Shown here piece by piece: positions 1 through 5,531 of a stretch of DNA of 18,094 bases (positions are counted from its first letter, which is position 1; every line of letters starts with the position of its first letter). The stretch comes from RGIG5299 sp045588575 (GTDB lineage Bacteria; Bacillota; Clostridia; Oscillospirales; RGIG5299): positions 1 to 18,094 of the forward strand of contig JAZNEJ010000015.1 in the NCBI GenBank assembly GCA_045588575.1. The letters run 5' to 3'. The notes below the pieces were generated by a model. The model was not told the origin of the DNA and searched no databases. It saw only the letters and a list, made by a program, of their open reading frames with translations. Position numbers and translations under genes: made by a program.

Positions 1-159
1 CGACGTGTAGAAAGGGTAGGTAATGAAATAGTTAATGGGGAACGAAAGAACCGCACAAATTGCCGCGCCCATAAACGAGCCTAAAAGAGCGCCTTTAATA
101 GTTCTGATTTTGCGGTAAATTATGCCTGCGGGCAAAACGAACTCAACCTTGCTATTAAG
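1..159 (-). pseudogene. ECF transporter S component fragment (RibU-like), 5' end missing
   Basis: Read on the minus strand from 159 to the window edge, one frame stays open for 53 codons. It contains VLPAGIIYRKIRTIKGALLG followed by a hydrophobic helix and NYFITYPFY. In S components of energy-coupling-factor vitamin transporters (riboflavin RibU type) an LPAG-IYR-KGALLG stretch and an NYF-YP motif occupy the middle of the protein, so roughly the first hundred residues are absent. Two consecutive TAA codons at 160-165 close the frame upstream. A good ribosome-binding site (GAGAGG) and an ATG at 180-182 exist, but that ATG opens a different frame of only 20 codons. The simplest reading is a deletion fusing the original start region to the middle of the gene; an assembly error is the alternative. 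The rest of the gene lies outside the window, and the substrate cannot be deduced. No FMN riboswitch is visible upstream. Confidence 0.55.
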
Positions 160-219
160 TTATTATACTCTCTGCTTGCCATGGTGTACCTCTCTGAAAC
201 TAATTTTCTTTACACCTAT

Positions 220-248
220 ATTGTAACATAAAACGCACAAAATAGTAA
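220..248 (-). promoter_or_regulatory. Candidate sigma-A promoter for the broken transporter gene
   Basis: On the minus strand TTACTA (243-248) and TACAAT (220-225) are separated by 17 bases, and about 40 bases further on comes the GAGAGG ribosome-binding site and ATG at 180-182. The -10 is good and the -35 weak. It points at the transporter remnant, so the control region seems to have outlived the reading frame. Confidence 0.35.
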
Positions 249-487
249 GTGCTTTTGACAAATTTTTTTAATTTTTCTGGAAAAATCCAGTCTACTAAAG
301 TAGAAGTGTAACTTTTAAAAAACAAAAGGAAACAAAACTCCATGTTTTTCATAAATATTACCTTAAAAACAGTCATATCTAATATGTATTGTACAAATAA
401 TCCTATTCTATATATTATAGTGTGTTAAAAATATTATTATATATCTTTTTTATCTCTTAAAATATTACAAAAAAGTGTTACACGCAG

Positions 488-529
488 AAAATCCGCAAAC
501 CCGCATAAATACTGGCTTTGCGGAATTTT
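488..529. terminator. Possible bidirectional terminator hairpin
   Basis: TCCGCAAA (492-499) pairs with TTTGCGGA (517-524) across a 17-base loop; A-runs precede and T-runs follow the arms. The CCGCAAA/TTTGCGG arms share their core with the three AGCCGCAAAC hairpins further along the window. The large loop lowers confidence, and no plus-strand gene upstream needs it within the window. Confidence 0.3.
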
Positions 530-580
530 AATGTGCAAAAAGTCTCCTGAAATAGAATACAGCCCCGCAAGGTCTTTTTT

Positions 581-610
581 TTGACACTTTTGCACCCAAA
601 TACATACTAT
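581..610 (+). promoter_or_regulatory. Promoter of the spoVM unit
   Basis: TTGACA (581-586) and TACTAT (605-610) are 18 bases apart, fitting a sigma-A promoter. The overlapping CATACTAT (603-610) also resembles the -10 of sigma-E mother-cell promoters (CATACAnT), which would suit spoVM, a sigma-E gene in Bacillus; the matching -35 is weak. Which factor acts here cannot be settled from the sequence. Confidence 0.5.
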
Positions 611-640
611 GTAAGAGAAAGACCGAGGGAGGCAAGAGGG

Positions 641-787
641 GTGAACTTTCTTAAAGTACTTATAGCAATAATTATAATGGCAATAGCGCTCGGCGTTCTT
701 TTTGCAATTTTATTACCGGGTACTTTGCTGACGGTTGTTTTGGCAATTGCGGTAATAGCAATAGGCGCGTGTTTGTTCTTTTTCTGA
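641..787 (+). CDS. 48-residue all-hydrophobic membrane peptide upstream of spoVM
   Basis: I choose GTG at 641 because GAGGGAGG lies just upstream (624-631); the frame extends upstream to a TTG at 581, but that is the -35 box of the promoter. The protein is almost entirely hydrophobic: one membrane segment at about residues 4-25, a turn at LPG near residues 26-28, and a second segment at about 29-48, ending FFF. This predicts a membrane hairpin with almost no soluble part. It lies 13 bases before spoVM and behind the same promoter, so the two are probably co-transcribed. I do not recognise the family. A role in sporulation is inferred only from the neighbour. Confidence 0.6.
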   Translation: MNFLKVLIAIIIMAIALGVLFAILLPGTLLTVVLAIAVIAIGACLFFF

Positions 788-800
788 AAGGAGGCAAATT

Positions 801-887
801 ATGAAGGTGGTAGTTTTACGTTCACCGAAATTTTTATCGAAATTTCTCAGAAAAATATTCAAAATAGAAACGAAAAAAGAAGAATAA
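801..887 (+). CDS. spoVM: Stage V sporulation protein M (SpoVM)
   Basis: This is a 28-residue peptide, MKVVVLRSPKFLSKFLRKIF followed by a charged tail, preceded by a near-ideal AAAGGAGG site (788-795). SpoVM of Bacillus subtilis is a 26-residue amphipathic helix with the same opening, the proline at position 9 and the PKFL motif; all are present here. In Bacillus it is made in the mother cell, recognises the curved outer forespore membrane and anchors the coat protein SpoIVA. The match in length, proline position, hydrophobic/basic alternation and ribosome-binding site makes the call firm despite the small size. A terminator follows directly, so it ends a two-gene unit. It is the clearest evidence in the window that the organism forms, or descends from formers of, endospores. 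Confidence 0.85.
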   Translation: MKVVVLRSPKFLSKFLRKIFKIETKKEE

Positions 888-905
888 AAATAAACTTAAA
901 CTCTG

Positions 906-936
906 AAAAGCTACCTTTAAAAAGGGAGCTTTTTTC
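906..936 (+). terminator. Rho-independent terminator after spoVM
   Basis: AAAGCT-A-CCTTT pairs with AAGG-G-AGCTTT around a short A-rich loop, followed by a T run (929-935). It begins about 20 bases after the spoVM stop. Confidence 0.8.
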
Positions 937-943
937 TTTATAA

Positions 944-972
944 TTGACACCAATTATCCTATATGTTATAAT
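944..972 (+). promoter_or_regulatory. Perfect consensus sigma-A promoter with extended -10
   Basis: TTGACA (944-949), a 17-base spacer, and TATAAT (967-972) match the consensus in all twelve positions, with TG one base before the -10. It is the strongest promoter visible in the window and drives the accessory island starting with the lipoprotein at 1077. The predicted leader is about 100 bases. Confidence 0.8.
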
Positions 973-1076
973 TTTTGTAGTAAGATTTTTGGTTGTAGTA
1001 GGAGTAGCAGCAGCTTGTTATTATACAGGAGGAGCTGCCGCAACAGTTCTAATATCTTTATTTGGAGGTGCTGCAT

Positions 1077-1604
1077 ATGCATAAAAAACTATTAAAAAGA
1101 TGCTTATTTTTATTAATGGTAATACTACTGATTTTACCTTTGATTACCTCCTGCAGACTTGCTAAAGAAAGGGAAATACACAGCTTTGCGACTATACAGG
1201 AATGTCAAGATATTATAAACCGAAAAAAGGAAGATGCCGAGGTTCTGGTTTACGATTTACCTGCACAAGATATAAATTTAAATGGCTTGGAATATAAAGA
1301 AGGCTTTGGCTGCAAATATACCTCTGAAGAGTTTAACTTCGAAATATTTGCCTATGAGTTTTTTGATGATGCAGGTGCAAGTAGTTACTATGACAATATT
1401 AGAGACGTTAAAAGTATTAATAAAAACCCAAAATATACTTTTCATGATAGCGGTGGGCTCTTTAGATTTAAAAGAGTTGTTCTTGATGATAACAAGGCAT
1501 ACGTAATAACCTGTAAACTAAAAGACGAACAAAAAGTTGTTAATTTCATAAACAGTATTTTTACAATTGACATGGAGGAGTATTTTCACAATACAACTGA
1601 ATGA
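1077..1604 (+). CDS. Lipoprotein of unknown function, 175 aa
   Basis: The frame is open from a TTG at 1062, but ATG 1077 has GGAGG eight bases upstream and opens a proper lipoprotein signal: KKLLKR, a hydrophobic stretch, then the lipobox LITSC with the cysteine at about residue 26. The mature part is acidic and mixed, with aromatic-rich segments (YEFFDDAGASSYYDN) and no membrane helix. It should be anchored to the outer face of the cell membrane. I do not recognise the family. It is the first gene of the accessory island behind a consensus promoter. Small surface lipoproteins of this type often occur among immunity genes near RHS/YD toxins, which is a suggestion only. Confidence 0.75.
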   Translation: MHKKLLKRCLFLLMVILLILPLITSCRLAKEREIHSFATIQECQDIINRKKEDAEVLVYDLPAQDINLNGLEYKEGFGCKYTSEEFNFEIFAYEFFDDAGASSYYDNIRDVKSINKNPKYTFHDSGGLFRFKRVVLDDNKAYVITCKLKDEQKVVNFINSIFTIDMEEYFHNTTE

Positions 1605-1656
1605 AAAAATGTGGTGAAATTAATACAATTGAGAGCGCTTTTGGGAGGTTAAAAAC

Positions 1657-2106
1657 ATGAAAAAAACACTGACAATTTTAGGAATAATTTGTACGCCTTT
1701 TTTACTGTGGGTTCTTTTTCATATAGTTGTTATAATATATTTTCTTATAGCTGCCCCCTACGGACTTGGAAAGCTCCTTCCAATTGATTTTACCAAGTAT
1801 GATTATGTTGATTACAAAGTAATTGAAAAAGAAATTGAAGAACCTTCTGAAGATACAATGATAGACCTACTTCATCCCACACCTCGCCAGCAGCTTATTG
1901 AATATATGAAGGAAAATAATTTGTATATAAAACCTAAACTTTATTATATTTATTCAAATTCCAGATTTGAACAACTGTTGGAAGTGTTTGAGTTTGTTGA
2001 AGCGGAAGAATCGAGTCAAAATTATTCTATAACTAATTTACCCAGCCGCAAACTTTATGTTTGCGGCTCGGAATGGCAAGATTGTTTATTAATGCGGCTA
2101 CGATGA
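1657..2106 (+). CDS. Small membrane-anchored protein, tail reads into repeat
   Basis: ATG 1657 follows GGGAGG with suitable spacing. Residues about 5-33 form a long hydrophobic segment (signal anchor), followed by an acidic soluble domain with a predicted helix around ESSEDT-type residues and PTPRQQLIEYMKENN. The final 20 or so residues (from about 2040) are translated from the AGCCGCAAAC hairpin repeat and from a decayed YD-repeat fragment, so the original gene probably ended near 2040 and this C-terminus is not native. In the other hairpin copies, similar flanking sequence (TAACTAATT) carries a TAA stop, as in the gene ending at 4628. I do not recognise the family. It may be a damaged gene. 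Confidence 0.5.
   Translation: MKKTLTILGIICTPFLLWVLFHIVVIIYFLIAAPYGLGKLLPIDFTKYDYVDYKVIEKEIEEPSEDTMIDLLHPTPRQQLIEYMKENNLYIKPKLYYIYSNSRFEQLLEVFEFVEAEESSQNYSITNLPSRKLYVCGSEWQDCLLMRLR
2044..2068 (+). repeat. Hairpin repeat copy 1 (AGCCGCAAAC), no T-tail
   Basis: AGCCGCAAAC and GTTTGCGGCT form a perfect 10-bp stem around TTTAT. The same arms occur at 3853-3877 and 4640-4664. Here the T run is replaced by RHS-like sequence, so it looks like a terminator that lost its tail at a junction. Confidence 0.8.
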
Positions 2107-2172
2107 TAACGGTTAAGAGTTAAAAAGCAGGATTCTTCAGGCACAACCCGTTACACCTACGATAACGGTAGG
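2072..2172 (+). pseudogene. Decayed RHS/YD-repeat fragment
   Basis: Translated in pieces, this stretch gives NGKIVY, a stop, then YDDNG, and after a one-base frame shift LRVKK followed by QDSSGTTRYTYDNGR, before another stop. YDxNG and GTTRYTYDxxGR are the hallmark of RHS/YD repeats of wall-associated proteins and polymorphic toxins. The stops and the frame shift show it is no longer coding as such. It lies inside an array of small orphan genes and fits the remains of a toxin locus or an RHS cassette. Only about one repeat length survives in the window. Confidence 0.65.
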
Positions 2173-2245
2173 TAGAATAATATGGGAAACAACTTTTAGA
2201 AAATGGGTTTTTCAATGGTAATATGACAATATTTGGAGGATTAAA

Positions 2246-2623
2246 ATGAAAAATAAAGCAATAGTTCTTCTAATTCTTATAATTATGTTGACACTTACAT
2301 CTTGTTCACTATTGAGGGGTATGGATAATTTGCCGCAAGGGGAATTAATGGAAACAGTCATTTCACCGGATGGAACGTATACAATAAATTCATTTCTTGT
2401 TAACGGCGGTGCAACGGTAGCTTATTGTGTTAGGTGTGAAGTTGTCGAAAACATATCCGGAGAAAAACGGAATATATATTGGGAATACCGTTGTGAATCA
2501 GCAGATATTGAATGGATTGATAATACTACAGTTCAAATTAACGGTAGAAGGTTAAATGTTATTACTGATAGTTATGACTGGAGAAATTATCCATATCTTA
2601 ATTGCGGAAACAGTCATGATTGA
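2246..2623 (+). CDS. DUF5412-like lipoprotein
   Basis: ATG 2246 follows TTTGGAGG. A short signal (KNKAIVLLILIIMLTLTSC) ends in a lipobox with the cysteine at residue 20. The mature part carries ESVISPDG-type and LVNGGAT segments, then NIYWEYRCESADIEWIDN, NTTVQINGRRLNV and a DSYDWRNYP end; this order resembles what I recall of the DUF5412 family: a small secreted beta-rich protein of unknown function in Firmicutes. Length 125 aa is in the usual range. DUF5412 genes are often found singly among other small lipoprotein genes in accessory regions; here the neighbours are of that kind. No function is known to me. Confidence 0.65.
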   Translation: MKNKAIVLLILIIMLTLTSCSLLRGMDNLPQGELMETVISPDGTYTINSFLVNGGATVAYCVRCEVVENISGEKRNIYWEYRCESADIEWIDNTTVQINGRRLNVITDSYDWRNYPYLNCGNSHD

Positions 2624-2666
2624 TTGGAAGATTTTCTGGAAATAGCATGGGAAAGGGGAGAGGAAG

Positions 2667-3320
2667 TTGAAGAAGGCTTGTCTACTGATTGTATGCTTAC
2701 TTTTGTTGACCGGATGCACTACCGAGCAGAATTACAGCGGTGCGTCGGTGATGGTATATAACGGGGAACTGTATGACTTCCAAAGTAATTCCCGATGGCA
2801 GACGGTCAACGAATCTGCAGAATGGGAAACGGTGTACGTTGGCTTTGCTGATGAGGAAAACATCGACGCAACCGTCTCATACACAAAGAAAGCAAAAATA
2901 TTAAAAAACGATCCCGAACGTCTGGTGATATCTTACGGGATTTTGGAGACCAATTACTACATCAAACGCGGTGCCATCCCCTCCGTGTATTCCGAGCGTG
3001 TGGAAAAAGTCGTTTTTTCAGACGGCGTTTCCACCGTCACGTTGGAGCAGGAAAACTTGCAGCTTTGGATGGATTTTTTACGTCAATGTTACGCTAACCC
3101 AACCTCCTGTCAAACAGAACCGTGGGGAAAAGGGGTTCCTGACGGTTTTATCTATGTATATTTTTCCGACTTCCCGTTGTATTATTTCTTCGGTTATTTC
3201 GGCTTTTCTGCATCGGGCCAGTTGGGATTTTCTGCTTGGGACTTTGAAGAATACAACACGCAGTGCATGCTCTTGAGAGAGGACGTAGCGGCGTGTATGG
3301 TCAGTTTGTTATCCTGTTGA
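2667..3320 (+). CDS. Lipoprotein of unknown function, 217 aa, unusual composition
   Basis: TTG 2667 follows GGGGAGAGGAAG and opens a clean lipoprotein signal, KKACLLIVCLLLLTGC, with the cysteine at residue 17. The mature protein is beta-rich and aromatic, has a central LWMDFLRQCY helix and a YFFGYFGFSASGQLGFSAWDF stretch, and ends in a cysteine. It has no family I recognise. Its DNA is visibly richer in G and C and uses different codons (CGT, GTC, TCC, GAC) than the AT-rich genes on either side, suggesting a separate origin. It sits between the DUF5412-like lipoprotein and the FHDS-type cytosolic protein, with no terminator between them. Confidence 0.7.
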   Translation: MKKACLLIVCLLLLTGCTTEQNYSGASVMVYNGELYDFQSNSRWQTVNESAEWETVYVGFADEENIDATVSYTKKAKILKNDPERLVISYGILETNYYIKRGAIPSVYSERVEKVVFSDGVSTVTLEQENLQLWMDFLRQCYANPTSCQTEPWGKGVPDGFIYVYFSDFPLYYFFGYFGFSASGQLGFSAWDFEEYNTQCMLLREDVAACMVSLLSC

Positions 3321-3365
3321 AAAATTTCCGGAATTACCTATATAGGAGTGTTGGGAGGTTAATAT

Positions 3366-3806
3366 ATGTGGAAAACAATTATTACTAAAGAGGATATACT
3401 TCGGTTCATGGAAGAAATGGAGTGTTTTCACGATAGCTGTATAAAAGAAATAAGCTATTTAAGCGGTGCGTATGTTAATGATAATCTTGGAATGCATCCT
3501 ATAAATGATAGTAGAGTGTTAAAAATTGTTATACAACGACAATACGAAAAAAATTCAATGATAGAAATGGAGTTTCAAGGTTTAAAGTTTTTGAGACTTT
3601 TTCCTGCTGATGAAAATTATACTTGTGAAATATTGGACGCTACAATGCTTTTAAAAGACGAAAAAATTTATTGGTGTGATTGTGGAAACTTGTCAGAAGC
3701 AGAAATAGATAACTATAATGGTACTGTGATTTGTGCTGCAAAGGTCAAATGGCATTCCATTGAGAATTGTATGGGTAAAAAAGAGTTTTATCATTCTGAT
3801 ATTTAG
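3366..3806 (+). CDS. Cytosolic small protein, immunity-like (FHDS motif)
   Basis: ATG 3366 follows GTTGGGAGG. The 146-residue product has no signal peptide or membrane segment. Near the N-terminus is CFHDSCIKEISYLSGAYVN, followed by a strand-rich region (VLKIVIQRQYEKN, MIEMEFQGLKFLRLFP) and IYWCDCGN. Proteins with an FHDS-(I/C)KE-x-Y start, a short QRQ strand and an E(F/L)xGLxxLxLxP strand recur in Firmicutes among immunity-type small genes near RHS toxins, as far as I recall; I cannot name the family. It is followed by hairpin repeat copy 2, which terminates the transcript. Immunity function is inference from context. Confidence 0.55.
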   Translation: MWKTIITKEDILRFMEEMECFHDSCIKEISYLSGAYVNDNLGMHPINDSRVLKIVIQRQYEKNSMIEMEFQGLKFLRLFPADENYTCEILDATMLLKDEKIYWCDCGNLSEAEIDNYNGTVICAAKVKWHSIENCMGKKEFYHSDI

Positions 3807-3852
3807 GGGACACACCTTAACAATGGTAAAATTATAAGAATTAACTCAACCC

Positions 3853-3890
3853 AGCCGCAAACATTAAGTTTGCGGCTGTGTTTTTGTTTT
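3853..3890 (+). terminator. Rho-independent terminator, hairpin repeat copy 2
   Basis: A perfect 10-bp stem AGCCGCAAAC/GTTTGCGGCT with loop ATTAA (3853-3877) is followed by GTGTTTTTGTTTT. It lies about 45 bases after the stop at 3806. Arms and upstream flank match the copies at 2044 and 4640. Confidence 0.85.
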
Positions 3891-3950
3891 AGGGTTAAGT
3901 TAATTAGGGTTTTTCTTTTTTCTGGGTTTTACAAGTTTGGCAAAAAATAT

Positions 3951-3978
3951 TGAAAATTAAAAGTTTTTGTAATATACT
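3951..3978 (+). promoter_or_regulatory. Promoter of the lipoprotein at 4029
   Basis: TTGAAA (3951-3956) and TATACT (3973-3978) are 16 bases apart, lying between a terminator and the ribosome-binding site of the next gene. Confidence 0.55.
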
Positions 3979-4028
3979 AATTATAGTAAGGACAATCTAA
4001 TTTGCAGTATCTAAATAAGAGGTGTAAG

Positions 4029-4349
4029 ATGAAGAGAATAAATTATTGGATTATAGTTGTTTGTCTTGTATCTATGGTTTTGTATTCAGGATGTAGTTTA
4101 ACATCAAGCACGAATGACTTTACAGGTGATTATTATAAAAAAGAGGATTTTCAATCTATTACTATAGGGGAATCTACATATCAAGATGTACATAAAATTG
4201 CTCCTACAGAATCAATTCAAATAACATCCTATGGAGGATTTTGCCAATATCCAATGCAAAATGGAGGATGTATTCGTATAAAGTTTTACGGAAAATATTT
4301 GATTGTGGGCGCTATTGAAGAACTTTCGGGTGGTGACGGTTTGCACTGA
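4029..4349 (+). CDS. Small lipoprotein, possibly BamE/SmpA-like fold
   Basis: The open frame reaches back to a TTG at 4002, but ATG 4029 has AAGAGGTG at suitable spacing and starts the signal KRINYWIIVVCLVSMVLYSGC, with the lipobox cysteine at about residue 22. The 106-residue product contains SITIGESTYQDVHKIAP, then a SYGG-QYPM-NGG segment and IRIKFYGKYLIVGAIEEL. A helix after 'IGES-Y-DV' followed by strands with a GG turn is the layout of small BamE-like lipoproteins seen in clostridia, where G(M/E)(T/S)xxxV marks the helix. That assignment rests on pattern only. It has its own promoter and shares a unit with the membrane protein at 4389. Confidence 0.6.
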   Translation: MKRINYWIIVVCLVSMVLYSGCSLTSSTNDFTGDYYKKEDFQSITIGESTYQDVHKIAPTESIQITSYGGFCQYPMQNGGCIRIKFYGKYLIVGAIEELSGGDGLH

Positions 4350-4388
4350 CCCCATCGCAAGAGCTAATCAAAGGGGGTATGCTTTGAA

Positions 4389-4628
4389 ATGATAACTTTT
4401 ATTAATATAATTTTGTTGATTATAAATATCATTTCTTTTATCATTACACTTTTGTTTTCAATATTTGGCATTTATGAACAAATAATGGGACCCGCCGATG
4501 CAGAAAAATTACTCAAAAACTTACACATTCCACTAAACTATAATCAAGTATTAATTATAGGGTTTGTTTGTTTGGCAATTATGATTTTTAGTTATATTTT
4601 GCGAGCAAAACTTTCTGGAATATTGTAA
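4389..4628 (+). CDS. Two-helix small membrane protein, 79 aa
   Basis: ATG 4389 follows AAGGGGG somewhat distantly. Two hydrophobic segments lie at about residues 4-28 and 54-73, joined by a polar loop containing YEQIMGPADAEKLLKNLHIP. I do not recognise a named family. Small two-helix proteins of this shape occur as immunity or accessory proteins in clostridial toxin islands, but no toxin is present here. It is followed at once by hairpin repeat copy 3, so it ends the accessory island. Confidence 0.6.
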   Translation: MITFINIILLIINIISFIITLLFSIFGIYEQIMGPADAEKLLKNLHIPLNYNQVLIIGFVCLAIMIFSYILRAKLSGIL

Positions 4629-4639
4629 CTAATTCACCC

Positions 4640-4672
4640 AGCCGCAAACGTTAAGTTTGCGGCTGTTTTATT
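4640..4672 (+). terminator. Rho-independent terminator, hairpin repeat copy 3
   Basis: AGCCGCAAAC/GTTTGCGGCT with loop GTTAA (4640-4664) is followed by GTTTTATT. It sits 11 bases after the stop at 4628 and separates the accessory island from the cell-wall amidase. Confidence 0.85.
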
Positions 4673-4742
4673 GCAAGGTTTAATTATTTTGCAAGGTAAT
4701 AAAAAACAAAACGGAAAATAAAATAAGAGGGGAGGAATACAA

Positions 4743-5399
4743 ATGAGATTTTTAGCTTTAATAATGTGCGGAGTTTTGTGTAGCCTTACTTTTTGCATTT
4801 CGGCAGAAGCGGAAAACACTTTTCCAAAAGGCTCTATGGTCGTTGTAATAGATGCGGGGCACGGAGGCGCCGACGGAGGCTCGGTTGCAAACGGAATAGT
4901 GGAGAAAGATATAAACCTTAAAATAGCAAAGGCGTTAAATGCAATTTTTAAGCTCTTCGGAGTGAAAACGGTGATGATTAGAACGGAAGATATTTCATTA
5001 GACGGCGGTGTAAAATTCAATAAAAAACAAGATATGAACAAAAGAATTGCAATAATTAACTCTTTTGAAAATCCGCTGCTTATAAGCATACATGTTAATA
5101 AATACCCGTCGGAAGACTGCTTTGGAGCGCAGATGTTCTACGGGAAAAGCCAAAAATCGCAAGAATTGGCGCAAAAATCAATGTTAAGGTTTAAAACTTT
5201 ACAACCGGAAAATAACCGAAAAATCAAGCCAATAAGCAGTTCCCTTTATCTTTATAAAAATCTTGAATGTGATATTCTTCTTGCGGAATGCGGATTTATA
5301 TCTAACACGGCAGAAAGGGAGCTTTTAACCGACGAAAAATATCTTATGAAGGTGGCAATGGCACTGTTTTGCGGATATGCCGACTGGCTTGAAAACTGA
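4743..5399 (+). CDS. cwlD: N-acetylmuramoyl-L-alanine amidase, CwlD-like
   Basis: This is a secreted zinc amidase (Amidase_3 family) that cuts the bond between N-acetylmuramic acid and the stem peptide. ATG 4743 follows GAGGGGAGG. Residues 1-22 are a signal peptide (ending SAEA). The catalytic domain shows VVVIDAGHGG (zinc H40), VEKD (zinc E54), LISIHVN (zinc H117) and LLAECGFISN (catalytic E182), all in the expected order; nothing is missing. At 218 aa it is a bare catalytic domain without wall-binding modules, like CwlD, which makes muramic delta-lactam in spore cortex. The spoVM gene upstream supports a spore former, but other single-domain amidases look the same, so the symbol is tentative. 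Confidence 0.8.
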   Translation: MRFLALIMCGVLCSLTFCISAEAENTFPKGSMVVVIDAGHGGADGGSVANGIVEKDINLKIAKALNAIFKLFGVKTVMIRTEDISLDGGVKFNKKQDMNKRIAIINSFENPLLISIHVNKYPSEDCFGAQMFYGKSQKSQELAQKSMLRFKTLQPENNRKIKPISSSLYLYKNLECDILLAECGFISNTAERELLTDEKYLMKVAMALFCGYADWLEN

Positions 5400-5456
5400 A
5401 AATATTAACAATCCTTAAAAATTAATAAAAAAATAAATATTTTTTTAAAAATAGTC

Positions 5457-5485
5457 TTCTAAAATTTATTATTTTATATTATAAT
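5457..5485 (+). promoter_or_regulatory. Candidate promoter of the zapA-rpsA cluster
   Basis: TATAAT (5480-5485) lies 47 bases before the zapA start in a very AT-rich stretch. The hexamer 17 bases further up, TTCTAA (5457-5462), is a poor -35. It is the only likely promoter I see ahead of the twelve-gene cluster. Confidence 0.45.
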
Positions 5486-5531
5486 ATATGATAAGGTTAA
5501 GTGTATATCACAAAACGGGAGGAAGTTTTAA

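Larger units (their letters stand above)
184..580. other. AT-rich intergenic region with hairpins, no gene seen
   Basis: This stretch separates the minus-strand transporter remnant from the plus-strand spoVM unit. I see no convincing coding region. It holds two adjacent perfect inverted repeats (277-290 and 291-304), a very AT-rich middle (about 310-480) and a larger hairpin at 492-524 that could be a terminator. Confidence 0.6.

Noticed and set aside
150..260. FMN riboswitch ahead of the RibU-like fragment
   Set aside because: None of the conserved riboswitch core segments can be found between the promoter and the start codon, and the space is too short.
342..428. 28-codon frame MFFINITLKTVISN... 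on the plus strand in the AT-rich gap
   Set aside because: Only a weak AAAGGA upstream, no recognisable family, composition as expected for random AT-rich DNA.
2971..3276. 101-codon plus-strand frame inside the lipoprotein at 2667
   Set aside because: Out of frame with a gene that has a proper signal peptide and ribosome-binding site; no family features.
4634..5089. 151-codon minus-strand frame under the amidase gene
   Set aside because: It is opposite a complete amidase with all catalytic residues and has no good start; it also reads through a terminator hairpin.
5425..5450. A-run/T-run structure after the amidase as a terminator
   Set aside because: Only A:T pairs are possible, so the stem would be too weak; cannot be told from AT-rich spacer.
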